NCBI GenBank assembly: GCA_026197075.1
Contig: JAPHQV010000059.1
Location: forward strand, 1-34,273
Direction of reading: 5' to 3'
Origin: Gammaproteobacteria bacterium
GTDB taxonomy: Bacteria > Pseudomonadota > Gammaproteobacteria > DSM-19610
Length of the DNA: 34,273 nucleotides
The notes under the pieces: generated by a model
What the model was told of the DNA's origin: nothing
The model's input: only the letters and a program-made list of their open reading frames with translations
Database searches by the model: none
Shown here: positions 27,168 to 34,273 of the stretch, in pieces
Layout: each line of letters starts with the position of its first letter
How positions within the stretch are numbered: position 1 is the first letter of the stretch
Position numbers and translations under genes: made by a program

Positions 27168-28525
27168 CAGCGCGCCTCCCCATGCCGGGCCCGCAGGGCA
27201 TTCACGACCGCTTCCATACCCATGCTGCGCGAGCCCTTCACCAGCACCTGCACGCCCGCGCACCAGTCCTGCTCCAGGGTACTGATCAGTGCTTCCCTGG
27301 AGGGACAGGTGACACCGTGCGCGCCGAAGGTTTCGGCGGCGGCGGCGGCCAGATCACCCAGCGCGAACAGGCGTTCCACACCGGTTTCCCGCGCCAGCTT
27401 GCCCATCTGGCGGTGCATCCGCTCGCCCTCGGGGCCGAGCTCGGCCATGTCCCCCAGTACCAGCCACTTCGGCCCCTGGCCCAGGGCCAGCACCTCGATG
27501 CCGGCACGCAGGGATCCAGGGTTGGCGTTGTAGGTGTCGTCGATGAGCACGGCCGCGTCGGCCAGCGCGATGCGCTGCAGGCGACCCTGCACCGGCGGCA
27601 GGCCTTGCAGGCCCGCGCGGACCTCTTCCAGGGTGGCGCCCGCGGCCAGGGAGGCGGCAGTGGCGGCCAGCGCATTCATGACATTGTGGCGACCCGGCAG
27701 GGGCAGCCGCAGTGAGAGGCTGCCCTGCGGGGTGCTCATATCCAGTTCGCTGCCGGACGCGTCGCCACGCCAGGTGGCCTGTACATCGGCGCGGCCCTCG
27801 ATGCCGAAACTGAGCTGCGGGTGATCGCCGGCGAACTCGCGCCACAGGGGTGCGAAGCGATCCTCCGCATTGATGACCGCCACGGCGCCGGCCGGGAGAT
27901 GCTGGAACAGTTCACCCTTGGCCCGGGCCACGCCGGTGAGGCTGCCGAAACCTTCCAGGTGAGCCGGACCGGCATTGTTCACCAGCCCCACGGTAGGCTG
28001 GACAAGATTGGTCAGGTAGGCGATCTCACCCGCGTGATTGGCGCCCATCTCGATGACGGCGGTGCCATGCTCCAGGCCCAGGCGCGCCAGGGTGAGCGGC
28101 ACGCCGATATCGTTGTTGAGGTTGCCGCGGGTCACCAGGGCCGGACCGCGGCGACCCAGTATCGCGGCGGTCATTTCCTTCACCGTGGTCTTGCCGTTGC
28201 TGCCGGTAATGCCCACCAGGGGGATGCTGAAGCGGCTACGCCAATGGGCCGCCAGGCGGCCAAGGGCGTGACGGGTATCGTCCACCGCCAGCAGGGGCAG
28301 GTCCGCCGCCGCAACGTCCCGGCTGACCAGGGCGCCGACGGCACCCCGCGCACGGGCCTGTTCGAGAAACGTCTCGCCATTGAAGCGCGGGCCGCGCAGG
28401 GCCACGAACAGGTTCTCCGCTTCCAGGCTGCGGGTATCGGTTCCGAGGCCCGTATACCAGGCGTCGGCACCCTGCAAACCGGCCTGCAGCAGTTCGGCGG
28501 TTTCGGCCAGGCGCATGCGAATCAC
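27167..28525 (-). CDS. murF: UDP-MurNAc-tripeptide--D-alanyl-D-alanine ligase MurF
   Basis: Cytoplasmic ligase (452 aa) that adds the D-Ala-D-Ala made by Ddl to the UDP-MurNAc-tripeptide. It has the P-loop [14 protein letters not shown] (K112), then [22 protein letters not shown] and [17 protein letters not shown], all typical of MurF. The GTG at 28525 forms a GTGA overlap with the murE stop; an ATG three codons on (28516) is the alternative. Confidence 0.97.
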   Translation of the reverse strand: MIRMRLAETAELLQAGLQGADAWYTGLGTDTRSLEAENLFVALRGPRFNGETFLEQARARGAVGALVSRDVAAADLPLLAVDDTRHALGRLAAHWRSRFSIPLVGITGSNGKTTVKEMTAAILGRRGPALVTRGNLNNDIGVPLTLARLGLEHGTAVIEMGANHAGEIAYLTNLVQPTVGLVNNAGPAHLEGFGSLTGVARAKGELFQHLPAGAVAVINAEDRFAPLWREFAGDHPQLSFGIEGRADVQATWRGDASGSELDMSTPQGSLSLRLPLPGRHNVMNALAATAASLAAGATLEEVRAGLQGLPPVQGRLQRIALADAAVLIDDTYNANPGSLRAGIEVLALGQGPKWLVLGDMAELGPEGERMHRQMGKLARETGVERLFALGDLAAAAAETFGAHGVTCPSREALISTLEQDWCAGVQVLVKGSRSMGMEAVVNALRARHGEAR

Positions 28526-30048
28526 GCCGCACCCCCGGCCAGGGCGGCCAGGACCTGGGCGCGGTCGCTGAAGGGGCGGCGCTCGGCGCCGATCTGCTGG
28601 TAGTCCTCGTGGCCCTTACCGGCCACCAGCACCAGGTCTCCGGGGCCGGCCTGGCTCACGGCATGACGGATGGCGGCGGCGCGGTCGGGCATCAGCTGCT
28701 CTGCGCGCGGCCGCGCCATGCCCGCCTGGATCTCCGCCAGGATGGCATCCGGTGCCTCGCTGCGCGGGTTGTCATTGGTGAGCAGCACCCGGTCCGCCAG
28801 GCGTTCCGCCACCGCGCCCATCAAGGGACGCTTGCCGCGATCGCGATCGCCGCCGGCGCCGAACACACACCAGAGACGACCACGGCAGTGGCCGCGCAGG
28901 GCCAGCAACACCTGTTCGAGGGCGCGCGGCGTATGGGCATAGTCCACCACCACCAGGGGCTGCCCCGCTTCGCCACCGAAACGTTCCATGCGACCCGGCA
29001 CCGTGCGCACACGCGCCAGGCGCGCGAGGATTTCCACCAGCGGCATACCGGCGATACCCAGCACCGACAACACCGCCAGCAGGTTGCCTGCATTGAAACC
29101 ACCGAGCAGGCCAGCCTGCAGCTCGCCCTCGCCCCAGGGCGTGCGCACCCGCAGGGACAGGCCGGTTTCATCCAGCCGCAGGTCATGACCACTCACACGC
29201 TCCACATCCTGCAGTCCCGCCAGGTCCTCCTCCAGGCCATAGGCAATGATGCGCGGTATGGAGGTCAGCTGGCCGATCAGTTCACGGCCGAAGGGATCAC
29301 CACCGTTGATCACCGCCGCCCGCAGGTCCGGCGCCTGGAACAACAGCCGCTTGGCATTGCCGTAGGCCGCCAGGTCACCGTGGTAATCCAGGTGGTCACG
29401 GCTGAGGTTGGTGAACACCGCCACATCGAAATGAACACCACTCACACGGCCCTGGTGCAGGCCGTGGGAAGATACCTCCATGGCGACACGATGCAGGCCC
29501 GCGTCACGCATCTCGGCCAGCTCGCGCTGGATCACCAGGGCGTCGGGGGTCGTGTGGGTGGCGGGCTTGAGCCGGCCGATGGGACCATAACCGAGCGTAC
29601 CCAGCAGGGCACCCGGGCAACCCGGCTCGCTGAAGGCCTCGGCAAGGAAATGGGTGCAGGAGGTCTTGCCATCGGTGCCCGTCACGCCGACCACGAACAA
29701 CTCGTGGCTGGGCGCCCCGTAGAAACGACTGGCAATGAGACCCAGCCGCGCGCGCAGGCCGGACAGGGCGATGGCAGGCACCTGCAGGACCGCGGCCTGT
29801 TGCGCCAGTTCCGGACGCTCGGCACGCGGCTCCCACAACACGGCCGCGGCACCGGCCGCCACGGCTTCACGCGCATGGTCCAGGCCATGGTGCTGCAAGC
29901 CGGCAACGGCCAGGAACAGGTCTCCGGGCCGCACCTGGCGTGAATCGGTAGCCAGTCCCGTTACGCACAGCTCCGACTCCACCGGGGCGAACCCCTCGAG
30001 GAGGGCCTGCAAGGGATAACCGGGCTGCCGGGTATGGAGCGGCATCAT
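28522..30048 (-). CDS. murE: UDP-MurNAc-L-Ala-D-Glu--2,6-diaminopimelate ligase MurE
   Basis: Cytoplasmic ligase (508 aa) adding the third residue of the stem peptide. The P-loop is VTGTDGKTS (residues 122-130) and the DHLDYHGD motif follows. The specificity motif DNPR at residues 426-429 (NDNPRSEAP) marks meso-diaminopimelate as substrate, as expected for a Gram-negative cell wall. The start is the first of two adjacent ATGs, overlapping the ftsI stop as ATGA, with a G-rich ribosome-binding site. Confidence 0.97.
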   Translation of the reverse strand: MMPLHTRQPGYPLQALLEGFAPVESELCVTGLATDSRQVRPGDLFLAVAGLQHHGLDHAREAVAAGAAAVLWEPRAERPELAQQAAVLQVPAIALSGLRARLGLIASRFYGAPSHELFVVGVTGTDGKTSCTHFLAEAFSEPGCPGALLGTLGYGPIGRLKPATHTTPDALVIQRELAEMRDAGLHRVAMEVSSHGLHQGRVSGVHFDVAVFTNLSRDHLDYHGDLAAYGNAKRLLFQAPDLRAAVINGGDPFGRELIGQLTSIPRIIAYGLEEDLAGLQDVERVSGHDLRLDETGLSLRVRTPWGEGELQAGLLGGFNAGNLLAVLSVLGIAGMPLVEILARLARVRTVPGRMERFGGEAGQPLVVVDYAHTPRALEQVLLALRGHCRGRLWCVFGAGGDRDRGKRPLMGAVAERLADRVLLTNDNPRSEAPDAILAEIQAGMARPRAEQLMPDRAAAIRHAVSQAGPGDLVLVAGKGHEDYQQIGAERRPFSDRAQVLAALAGGAA

Positions 30049-31754
30049 GATGCCCCCCTGGGACGAGAGGCCTGCAGGGGCGGCGGGATGTCATCGGGCG
30101 GGATGTTCATGAGGCGCAGGGCGCCGGTCATCACCCGCGAGAACACCGGGGCCGCCACCACGCCACCGTAGTACTCCTGGCGACTGGGTTCATCGATCAC
30201 CACCACCATCACCAGGCGCGGCTGGCTGGCCGGCGCCATGCCCGCAAACAGGGCCTGGTAGCGATCATCGGCATAGCCGCCGGCGATGGATTTTTTCACC
30301 GTACCGGTCTTGCCCGCCACCCGGTAACCCGCCACCCGCGCGAGCGGTGCCGTACCCTCGGGGCCGAGCACCTCTTCCATCATGGTGCGCACCTCGCGGG
30401 CCACCCGGGCGGACATTACCCGCTCGCCCTCCGGCACCTTGTCCTGGTACAGGAAGGACACCGGCCGCAACAGGCCGTCATTGGCGATGACGCTGTAGGC
30501 CTCGGCCAGCTGCAAGGGGGTGACCGACATGCCGTAGCCGAAGGCCAGGGTGGCCAGTTCGATATCACGCCAGCGCGGATGGTTCACCAGCAGACCGGCC
30601 GACTCGCCGGGGAAGCCGCTGCCGGTGGTGGCCCCGAAACCCACCCGGGACAACATGTCCCACAGGGTCTTGGGGGGCATGGACAGGGCCATCTTGACCA
30701 CGCCCACATTGCTCGACTTGCGCATCACCCCGGTCACATCCATGGGTCCGAAATTGCGCACATCCTTGACGGTGTTGCGACCCACGGTCAGGTAGCCCGG
30801 GCTGGTATCGATGAGCGTGTGTGGCTGATAGCGCCCGGCCTCCAGTGCCGCGGCAACGGTAAAGGGCTTGATGGTGGAACCGGGCTCGAACACATCGGTC
30901 ACCGCGCGGTTGCGGAAATGATCGCTGCGGCGATGGTCACGGTTGTTGGGGTTGTAGGAAGGCTGGTTGACCATGGCCAACACTTCCCCGCGCTGCACAT
31001 CCAGGATCACCGCCGAGGCGGAGCGGGCGCCATGCTGTTGCACCGCAGCCTTCAACTCACGGTAGGCCAGGAACTGGATGCGACGATCGATGCTGATCCG
31101 CAGTTCGCGGCCCGGCTGCGGCGGACGAATGCTTTCCACGGTCTCGACGATATTACGTCGCCCGTCCTTGATGACCCGCTTGGCGCCGGGCGTACCACGC
31201 AGCCATTCCCCGTAGGCGAGCTCCAACCCTTCCTGGCCCGCGTCATCGATATTGGTAAAACCCAGCACATGGGCCATGACTTCGCCGGCCGGATAGTAAC
31301 GGCGGTATTCCTGCTGCAGGAACACCCCGGGGATCTCCAGGGCACGCACCTGGGTGGCCAGGTCGGGGCTGATGTGGCGCCGCAGGTAGACGAACTCGCG
31401 CCCGGCACGGCTCGCCAGGGTGCGCTGGATATCGTCCATATCCAGATTCAGGGTGCTGGCCAGCCGGGGCAGTTGCTCGCGGGCGGTAATGATCTCCTGG
31501 GGATTGACCCATACCGATTGCACCGGTGTGCTGATGGCCAGCGGTTCGCCCTGACGGTCGAGGATCATGCCGCGGTGGGCGGGCATTTCCACCACGCGCA
31601 AATGGCGTGCATCCCCCTGACCCTGGAGAAAATCACGGTCCAGCACCTGCAGATCCACGGCACGCCACACCAACGCCGCGAAGGCGCAGGCCATCACCAC
31701 CAGCAACAAGCGGCGGCGACCATGAAATTCCCCGCTGGTGGATGCGCGACTCAT
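30045..31754 (-). CDS. ftsI: Septal transpeptidase FtsI (penicillin-binding protein 3)
   Basis: Bitopic class B PBP that cross-links septal peptidoglycan with FtsW. From the ATG at 31754 it has 569 residues. A basic N-terminus (RRRLLLVVMACAFAALVWRAVD) forms the signal anchor, then the pedestal domain with RGMILDRQGEPLA, then the transpeptidase domain. Catalytic motifs are S293-TI-K296, S347-S348-N349 and K482-T483-G484. The start overlaps the ftsL stop as ATGA; the longer upstream frame extension is ftsL in another frame. Confidence 0.98.
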   Translation of the reverse strand: MSRASTSGEFHGRRRLLLVVMACAFAALVWRAVDLQVLDRDFLQGQGDARHLRVVEMPAHRGMILDRQGEPLAISTPVQSVWVNPQEIITAREQLPRLASTLNLDMDDIQRTLASRAGREFVYLRRHISPDLATQVRALEIPGVFLQQEYRRYYPAGEVMAHVLGFTNIDDAGQEGLELAYGEWLRGTPGAKRVIKDGRRNIVETVESIRPPQPGRELRISIDRRIQFLAYRELKAAVQQHGARSASAVILDVQRGEVLAMVNQPSYNPNNRDHRRSDHFRNRAVTDVFEPGSTIKPFTVAAALEAGRYQPHTLIDTSPGYLTVGRNTVKDVRNFGPMDVTGVMRKSSNVGVVKMALSMPPKTLWDMLSRVGFGATTGSGFPGESAGLLVNHPRWRDIELATLAFGYGMSVTPLQLAEAYSVIANDGLLRPVSFLYQDKVPEGERVMSARVAREVRTMMEEVLGPEGTAPLARVAGYRVAGKTGTVKKSIAGGYADDRYQALFAGMAPASQPRLVMVVVIDEPSRQEYYGGVVAAPVFSRVMTGALRLMNIPPDDIPPPLQASRPRGAS

Positions 31755-32020
31755 GGACGCACCATCACGACCTGACCGGGATCGGGGATCACCATACCGA
31801 GGCGGGTGCGGGCCGCGTGCTCCACCTGGCCATGTGTAGTGAGGGTGCCCTGCTCCAACTGTAACTGCCCCCACTCGGTATTCATGCGATCACGCTCCGC
31901 TTCCAGTACCTGCAGCTCGCCGAACAGGCGGCGGCTTTCATGTTTTGCATACACCACACCCAGCGAGGACAACACCACCAACGCCGCCAGCAACAGGTTC
32001 AACACCCAGGAAGAGCTCAT
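31751..32020 (-). CDS. ftsL: Cell division protein FtsL
   Basis: Small bitopic protein (89 aa) with one transmembrane segment (residues 6-25, [20 protein letters not shown]). A leucine-zipper-like coiled coil follows, running [20 protein letters not shown], then the segment ending [18 protein letters not shown]. It pairs with FtsB and FtsQ and activates FtsW-FtsI. Sequence conservation in the family is low, so topology and position between rsmH and ftsI are the main evidence. ATGA overlap with rsmH. Confidence 0.95.
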   Translation of the reverse strand: MSSSWVLNLLLAALVVLSSLGVVYAKHESRRLFGELQVLEAERDRMNTEWGQLQLEQGTLTTHGQVEHAARTRLGMVIPDPGQVVMVRP

Positions 32021-32952
32021 GCCACACGCTCCGCGATGCGCAACACGGCGCTTCGCGACCGGGGGTTTTCCTGCACTTCCTGTTCAGTGGCACGGATGGC
32101 CTTGCCGACGGGACGCAGCCGCGGCTCATGGCCATGACCCATGAGCGGCAGACCCCGCGGCTGTGGTTCACCCTGGTATTCGCGGCGGATGAATCGCTTC
32201 ACCATGCGATCCTCCAGGGAATGAAAACTGATCACCGCCAGACGGCCACCGGGTGTCAACGCGTCCACGGTCTGAGGCAGCACAGACTCGAGTTCCTCGA
32301 GTTCGTGATTGATGAAGATACGAATCGCCTGGAAACTGCGCGTGGCGGGATGTTTGTGTTTTTCCCGCACCGGCACAGCCGCCGCGACCAGTTCGGCGAG
32401 TTGACGAGTGGTTACCAGGGGAGCTTCCTCGCGTTGCTGGACGATGGCCCGCGCGATGCGCTTGGCGAAACGCTCCTCTCCATACACCTTCAGCACCCGC
32501 ACGATCTCACTCTCGCCGGCCTGCGCCAGCCACTGCGCAGCGCTCGCACCGCTGTCCGGATCCATGCGCATGTCGAGGGGACCGTCCTGCAGGAAACTGA
32601 AGCCACGTTGGGCGTCGTCGAGCTGCGGAGAAGAGACACCGAGGTCCAGCAGAATGCCGTCGATCCTTCCCTGCAATCCCAGATTCGCGGCCAGTTGACC
32701 CAGCATGGCGAATGCACCCCGTTCAATGTGAAAGCGCGCATCGCGCGCCGCGGTTTGTTCCGCCATCGCTACCGCGCGCGGATCCCGGTCGATGGCGATC
32801 AGGCGACCATCCGGACCCAGGCACTCCAGGATGGCGTGACTGTGTCCACCACGCCCGAAGGTGCCATCCAGGTACACACCATCGGGGCGGATATTCAGCC
32901 CTGCCAGCACCTCCTCCAGTAATACGGGGCGGTGCGCATATGCTTCCGACAT
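32017..32952 (-). CDS. rsmH: 16S rRNA (cytosine-1402-N4) methyltransferase RsmH (MraW)
   Basis: SAM-dependent methyltransferase (311 aa) that modifies C1402 in the ribosomal P site. It starts [32 protein letters not shown], where [10 protein letters not shown] (residues 29-38) is the SAM-binding loop. [23 protein letters not shown] and FISFHSLED-like [16 protein letters not shown] are family hallmarks. The ATG is 6 bases after the mraZ stop; no separate Shine-Dalgarno is obvious, so coupling to mraZ is likely. Confidence 0.98.
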   Translation of the reverse strand: MSEAYAHRPVLLEEVLAGLNIRPDGVYLDGTFGRGGHSHAILECLGPDGRLIAIDRDPRAVAMAEQTAARDARFHIERGAFAMLGQLAANLGLQGRIDGILLDLGVSSPQLDDAQRGFSFLQDGPLDMRMDPDSGASAAQWLAQAGESEIVRVLKVYGEERFAKRIARAIVQQREEAPLVTTRQLAELVAAAVPVREKHKHPATRSFQAIRIFINHELEELESVLPQTVDALTPGGRLAVISFHSLEDRMVKRFIRREYQGEPQPRGLPLMGHGHEPRLRPVGKAIRATEQEVQENPRSRSAVLRIAERVA

Positions 32953-32958
32953 GAAACG

Positions 32959-33411
32959 TTAGAGGGTCAGGGATTCGAGTGCGTCGGGCAGGTCGGCATC
33001 CCCATCGGGACCCGTCACCCAGTCACCACAGTTCTTCTCCCAAACCTCCTCGTTCCAGATTTCAAATTTGTTGCCCACGCCGGCCAGGGACACGCGCTTG
33101 TCCAGCTTGGCGAAGTCACGCAGGCGTGGCGCCACCAGGATGCGGCCGTTGCCGTCCATTTCCACCTCGGTGGCGTACCCGAGCATCATGCGTTGCAGGG
33201 TGCGGGCGCGCTTGTTCTGGTTGGGCAGGCGCACCAGCTTGCGCTGGATGTCTTCCCATTCGGCCAGGGGGTAGAGCAGCAGGCAGCCGTCGTCGTGCAC
33301 CGTGAGCACCAGGCGCGACTCGAAACGGTCCGCGATGATGCCCCGGTAGCGGGTAGGCAGAGCCAGACGCCCCTTGGCGTCCAGGTTGACGGTGCTACCA
33401 CCAATGAACAC
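32959..33411 (-). CDS. mraZ: Transcriptional regulator MraZ
   Basis: First gene of the dcw operon; a DNA-binding ring-forming protein related to AbrB that represses its own operon in E. coli. The 150-residue protein has two SpoVT/AbrB-like repeats with the DxxxR signatures DAKGRLALP and DGNGRILVAP. The start codon is GTG at 33411 (GTG TTC ATT GGT GGT, giving MFIGGSTVNLDAKGR), with GGGGG five bases upstream; an overlapping ATG two bases earlier is out of frame. Its likely operator lies in the leader. Confidence 0.97.
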   Translation of the reverse strand: MFIGGSTVNLDAKGRLALPTRYRGIIADRFESRLVLTVHDDGCLLLYPLAEWEDIQRKLVRLPNQNKRARTLQRMMLGYATEVEMDGNGRILVAPRLRDFAKLDKRVSLAGVGNKFEIWNEEVWEKNCGDWVTGPDGDADLPDALESLTL

Positions 33412-33428
33412 TCATTCCCCCTTGACCA

Positions 33429-33462
33429 TCCCTTTTATCCACTTTGTTCCACTAATCCCCAC
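33429..33462 (-). promoter_or_regulatory. MraZ operator: GTGG boxes spaced 10 bp apart
   Basis: On the minus strand GTGG occurs at 33462-33459, 33452-33449 and 33442-33439, exactly 10 bp apart, followed by a degenerate fourth box GGGA at 33432-33429. MraZ of E. coli and other bacteria binds direct TGGG-type repeats with one helical turn spacing just before mraZ. The boxes lie between the -10 element and the mraZ start, so bound MraZ would block transcription initiation or escape. Confidence 0.85.
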
Positions 33463-33470
33463 ATTTCGAC

Positions 33471-33500
33471 ACTATAGGAACGGCCACCCATCATTGTCAA
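33471..33500 (-). promoter_or_regulatory. Sigma-70 promoter of the dcw operon (PmraZ)
   Basis: On the minus strand a perfect -35 hexamer TTGACA (33500-33495) and a -10 TATAGT (33476-33471; 5 of 6 consensus) are separated by 18 bases. Transcription would start near 33464, about 50 bases before the GTG of mraZ, and run into the GTGG boxes. This is the strongest promoter-like sequence I found in the window and the only clear one for the 18-kb dcw run. Confidence 0.8.
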
Positions 33501-33740
33501 GGGCAATATGGAAATTCCTGCTTTGCTGACAGGCACTTAGGAGAAGAACAGGAGGGTGGTAGCGGTTAGCGAAGGAATGGAAAATCAGTGGGTTGGTGAG
33601 GGTAGTTCGGATGACTTCTGAGAAGCAGGCGGATACGACCCGCCTGGATCCGAACGGGCGGATCCCGCACCCGCTGCGGGTGGCCACACGCCAAAGCGGG
33701 ACTCCACAATAAGCCAGGCTAATGGGGTGCCATAAATTTA
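33501..33740. other. Spacer between the divergent mraZ and DUF3579 genes
   Basis: No supportable gene. A 71-codon minus-strand frame here (33472-33687) overlaps the mraZ promoter and lacks family features. The stretch contains a CACCCGCTGCGGGTG palindrome (33668-33682) and a GC-rich repeat around GGATCCGAACGGGCGGATCC (33647-33666). Base composition drops sharply to AT-rich from about 33730 to 33840. Confidence 0.5.
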
Positions 33741-33769
33741 TTGATGTAAGTCAATCAGTCAATTACTAT
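33741..33769 (+). promoter_or_regulatory. Candidate promoter with an FNR/Anr-like box upstream of the DUF3579 gene
   Basis: TTGATgtaaGTCAA (33741-33754) differs from the FNR/Anr consensus TTGAT-N4-ATCAA at one position, a variant common among Anr/Dnr sites. It coincides with a possible promoter, TTGATG (33741-33746) and TACTAT (33764-33769), 17 bases apart. If that promoter is used, the box covers the -35 and would repress; if FNR activates at -41.5, the start site would instead be near 33789. The sequence alone does not decide. Confidence 0.4.
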
Positions 33770-33855
33770 ATGCCGAATTGATGGCGATACCTAGAAGATC
33801 TACAAGCCAATGAATTTAAATCTTTTATTATTTATTATCCTTGGGAGCTACCAGC

Positions 33856-34158
33856 ATGTCGCGCGATGACCGCTTTGTCATTGTGGAGGGCACATCCTCC
33901 AGCAATACCCCTATCCGACCCCATAACTGGGCCGAACGCTTTGCCGGCAACCTGGCCAGCTATGATCGCCACCTGCGCCTGTCCTTTTCCAGCCTGCTGG
34001 TGCCGGTCATGATCAACGATGTGAAAGGCCTGCGCATGAACCGTGGCCTGTGCCACAGCCATCCGGAGATCTACAAGGACATCCTGGGCTTTGCCGAGGC
34101 CCACGACCTCCGGGTCCATGGCCTGGAGGCCCCGCTGGAGCTGCCGCTGGCCTCCTGA
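33856..34158 (+). CDS. DUF3579 family protein of unknown function
   Basis: A 100-residue soluble protein. The segments FVIVEGTSSSNTPIRPHNWA, ERFAGNLASY, SFSSLLVPVMINDVKGLRMN and DILGFAEAHDLRVHGLE follow the DUF3579 pattern: FRPSDWAERL, then YSPYVRPV, then a C-terminal F-A-x-x-x-x-L-x-V motif. The family is found in beta- and gammaproteobacteria and has no established function. The ATG at 33856 has GGGAG 8 bases upstream; a TTG five codons earlier is unlikely. It is monocistronic: a terminator follows within 25 bases. An FNR-like box upstream hints at oxygen-responsive control. Confidence 0.85.
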   Translation: MSRDDRFVIVEGTSSSNTPIRPHNWAERFAGNLASYDRHLRLSFSSLLVPVMINDVKGLRMNRGLCHSHPEIYKDILGFAEAHDLRVHGLEAPLELPLAS

Positions 34159-34180
34159 GATCGCACCGGCACCTGCATGA

Positions 34181-34206
34181 AAAAAGGGAGCTTGCGCTCC
34201 CTTTTT
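34181..34206 (+). terminator. Rho-independent terminator after the DUF3579 gene
   Basis: AAAAAGGGAGC-TTGC-GCTCCCTTTTT: a 6-bp GC stem (11 bp counting the A-T pairs), a 4-base loop and a T run on the plus strand. The A run on the left makes it usable in both directions. It begins about 22 bases after the stop codon. Confidence 0.92.
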
Positions 34207-34220
34207 CGTGCTCCAGTCCC

Positions 34221-34273
34221 TGTAGGAGCGGGCTCTGCCCGCGAACATTCGCGGGCAAAGCCCGCTCCTACAG
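34221..34273. repeat. REP-type palindrome pair at the right window edge
   Basis: TGTAGGAGCGGGCTCTGCCC followed by GCGAA and then its inverse, ending CCCGCTCCTACAG at the last base. It is the same family as at 4229, 7005 and 15410, again head-to-head, here with only about 3 bases between the two copies. It may continue past the window. Confidence 0.85.

Noticed and set aside
33472-33687. 71-codon minus-strand frame upstream of mraZ
   Set aside because: It covers the dcw promoter -10/-35 and has no recognisable domain or ribosome-binding support.

Overview
The window looks like a chromosomal segment of a GC-rich Gammaproteobacterium. The reasons are the synteny pilB-pilC-pilD-coaE-zapD-yacG, then Nudix/argJ/secA, then lpxC-ftsZ-ftsA-ftsQ and the whole division and cell-wall (dcw) cluster. 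ZapD, LpxC, DciA and a meso-diaminopimelate type MurE (DNPR motif) all fit. A Chromatiales or Ectothiorhodospiraceae-like sulfur bacterium is my guess from gene order and repeat types, not a demonstrated assignment.

Layout. 1-99 holds the end of an insertion sequence that runs off the left edge; it carries the first codons of an ISL3-like transposase and abuts the 3' end of a membrane-linked family-2 glycosyltransferase (107-1063, minus). 1272-6971 (plus) encodes type IV pilus assembly (pilB, pilC, pilD), dephospho-CoA kinase, the FtsZ-bundling protein ZapD and the zinc protein YacG. 7182-13740 (minus) encodes an M23 peptidase, SecA, ArgJ, a Nudix/ThiE-like fusion and a small FixH/YtkA-like membrane-anchored protein. 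dciA (plus) is divergent from the M23 gene and convergent with lpxC.

15610-33411 (minus, transcribed right to left) is a nearly gapless dcw operon: mraZ, rsmH, ftsL, ftsI, murE, murF, mraY, a 25-codon membrane ORF, murD, ftsW, murG, murC, a 54-codon basic ORF, murB, ddlB, ftsQ, ftsA, ftsZ. Most junctions are ATGA or TGATG overlaps. A strong sigma-70 promoter and three 10-bp-spaced GTGG boxes (MraZ operator) precede mraZ. These genes make the lipid-linked peptidoglycan precursor (MurB-F, Ddl, MraY, MurG), polymerise and cross-link it at the septum (FtsW, FtsI) and build the divisome (FtsL, FtsQ, FtsA, FtsZ). The right end has a DUF3579 gene with a possible FNR-type site, a rho-independent terminator and a palindromic repeat.

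The most unusual items are the two small ORFs embedded in the dcw operon (20724-20888 and 25999-26076). Both have good ribosome-binding sites and operon-style junctions, and I do not recognise either as a described dcw member. Several families of short palindromic repeats sit at operon borders and, less expectedly, between pilC and pilD and between ftsA and ftsZ. I saw no rRNA, tRNA or CRISPR.
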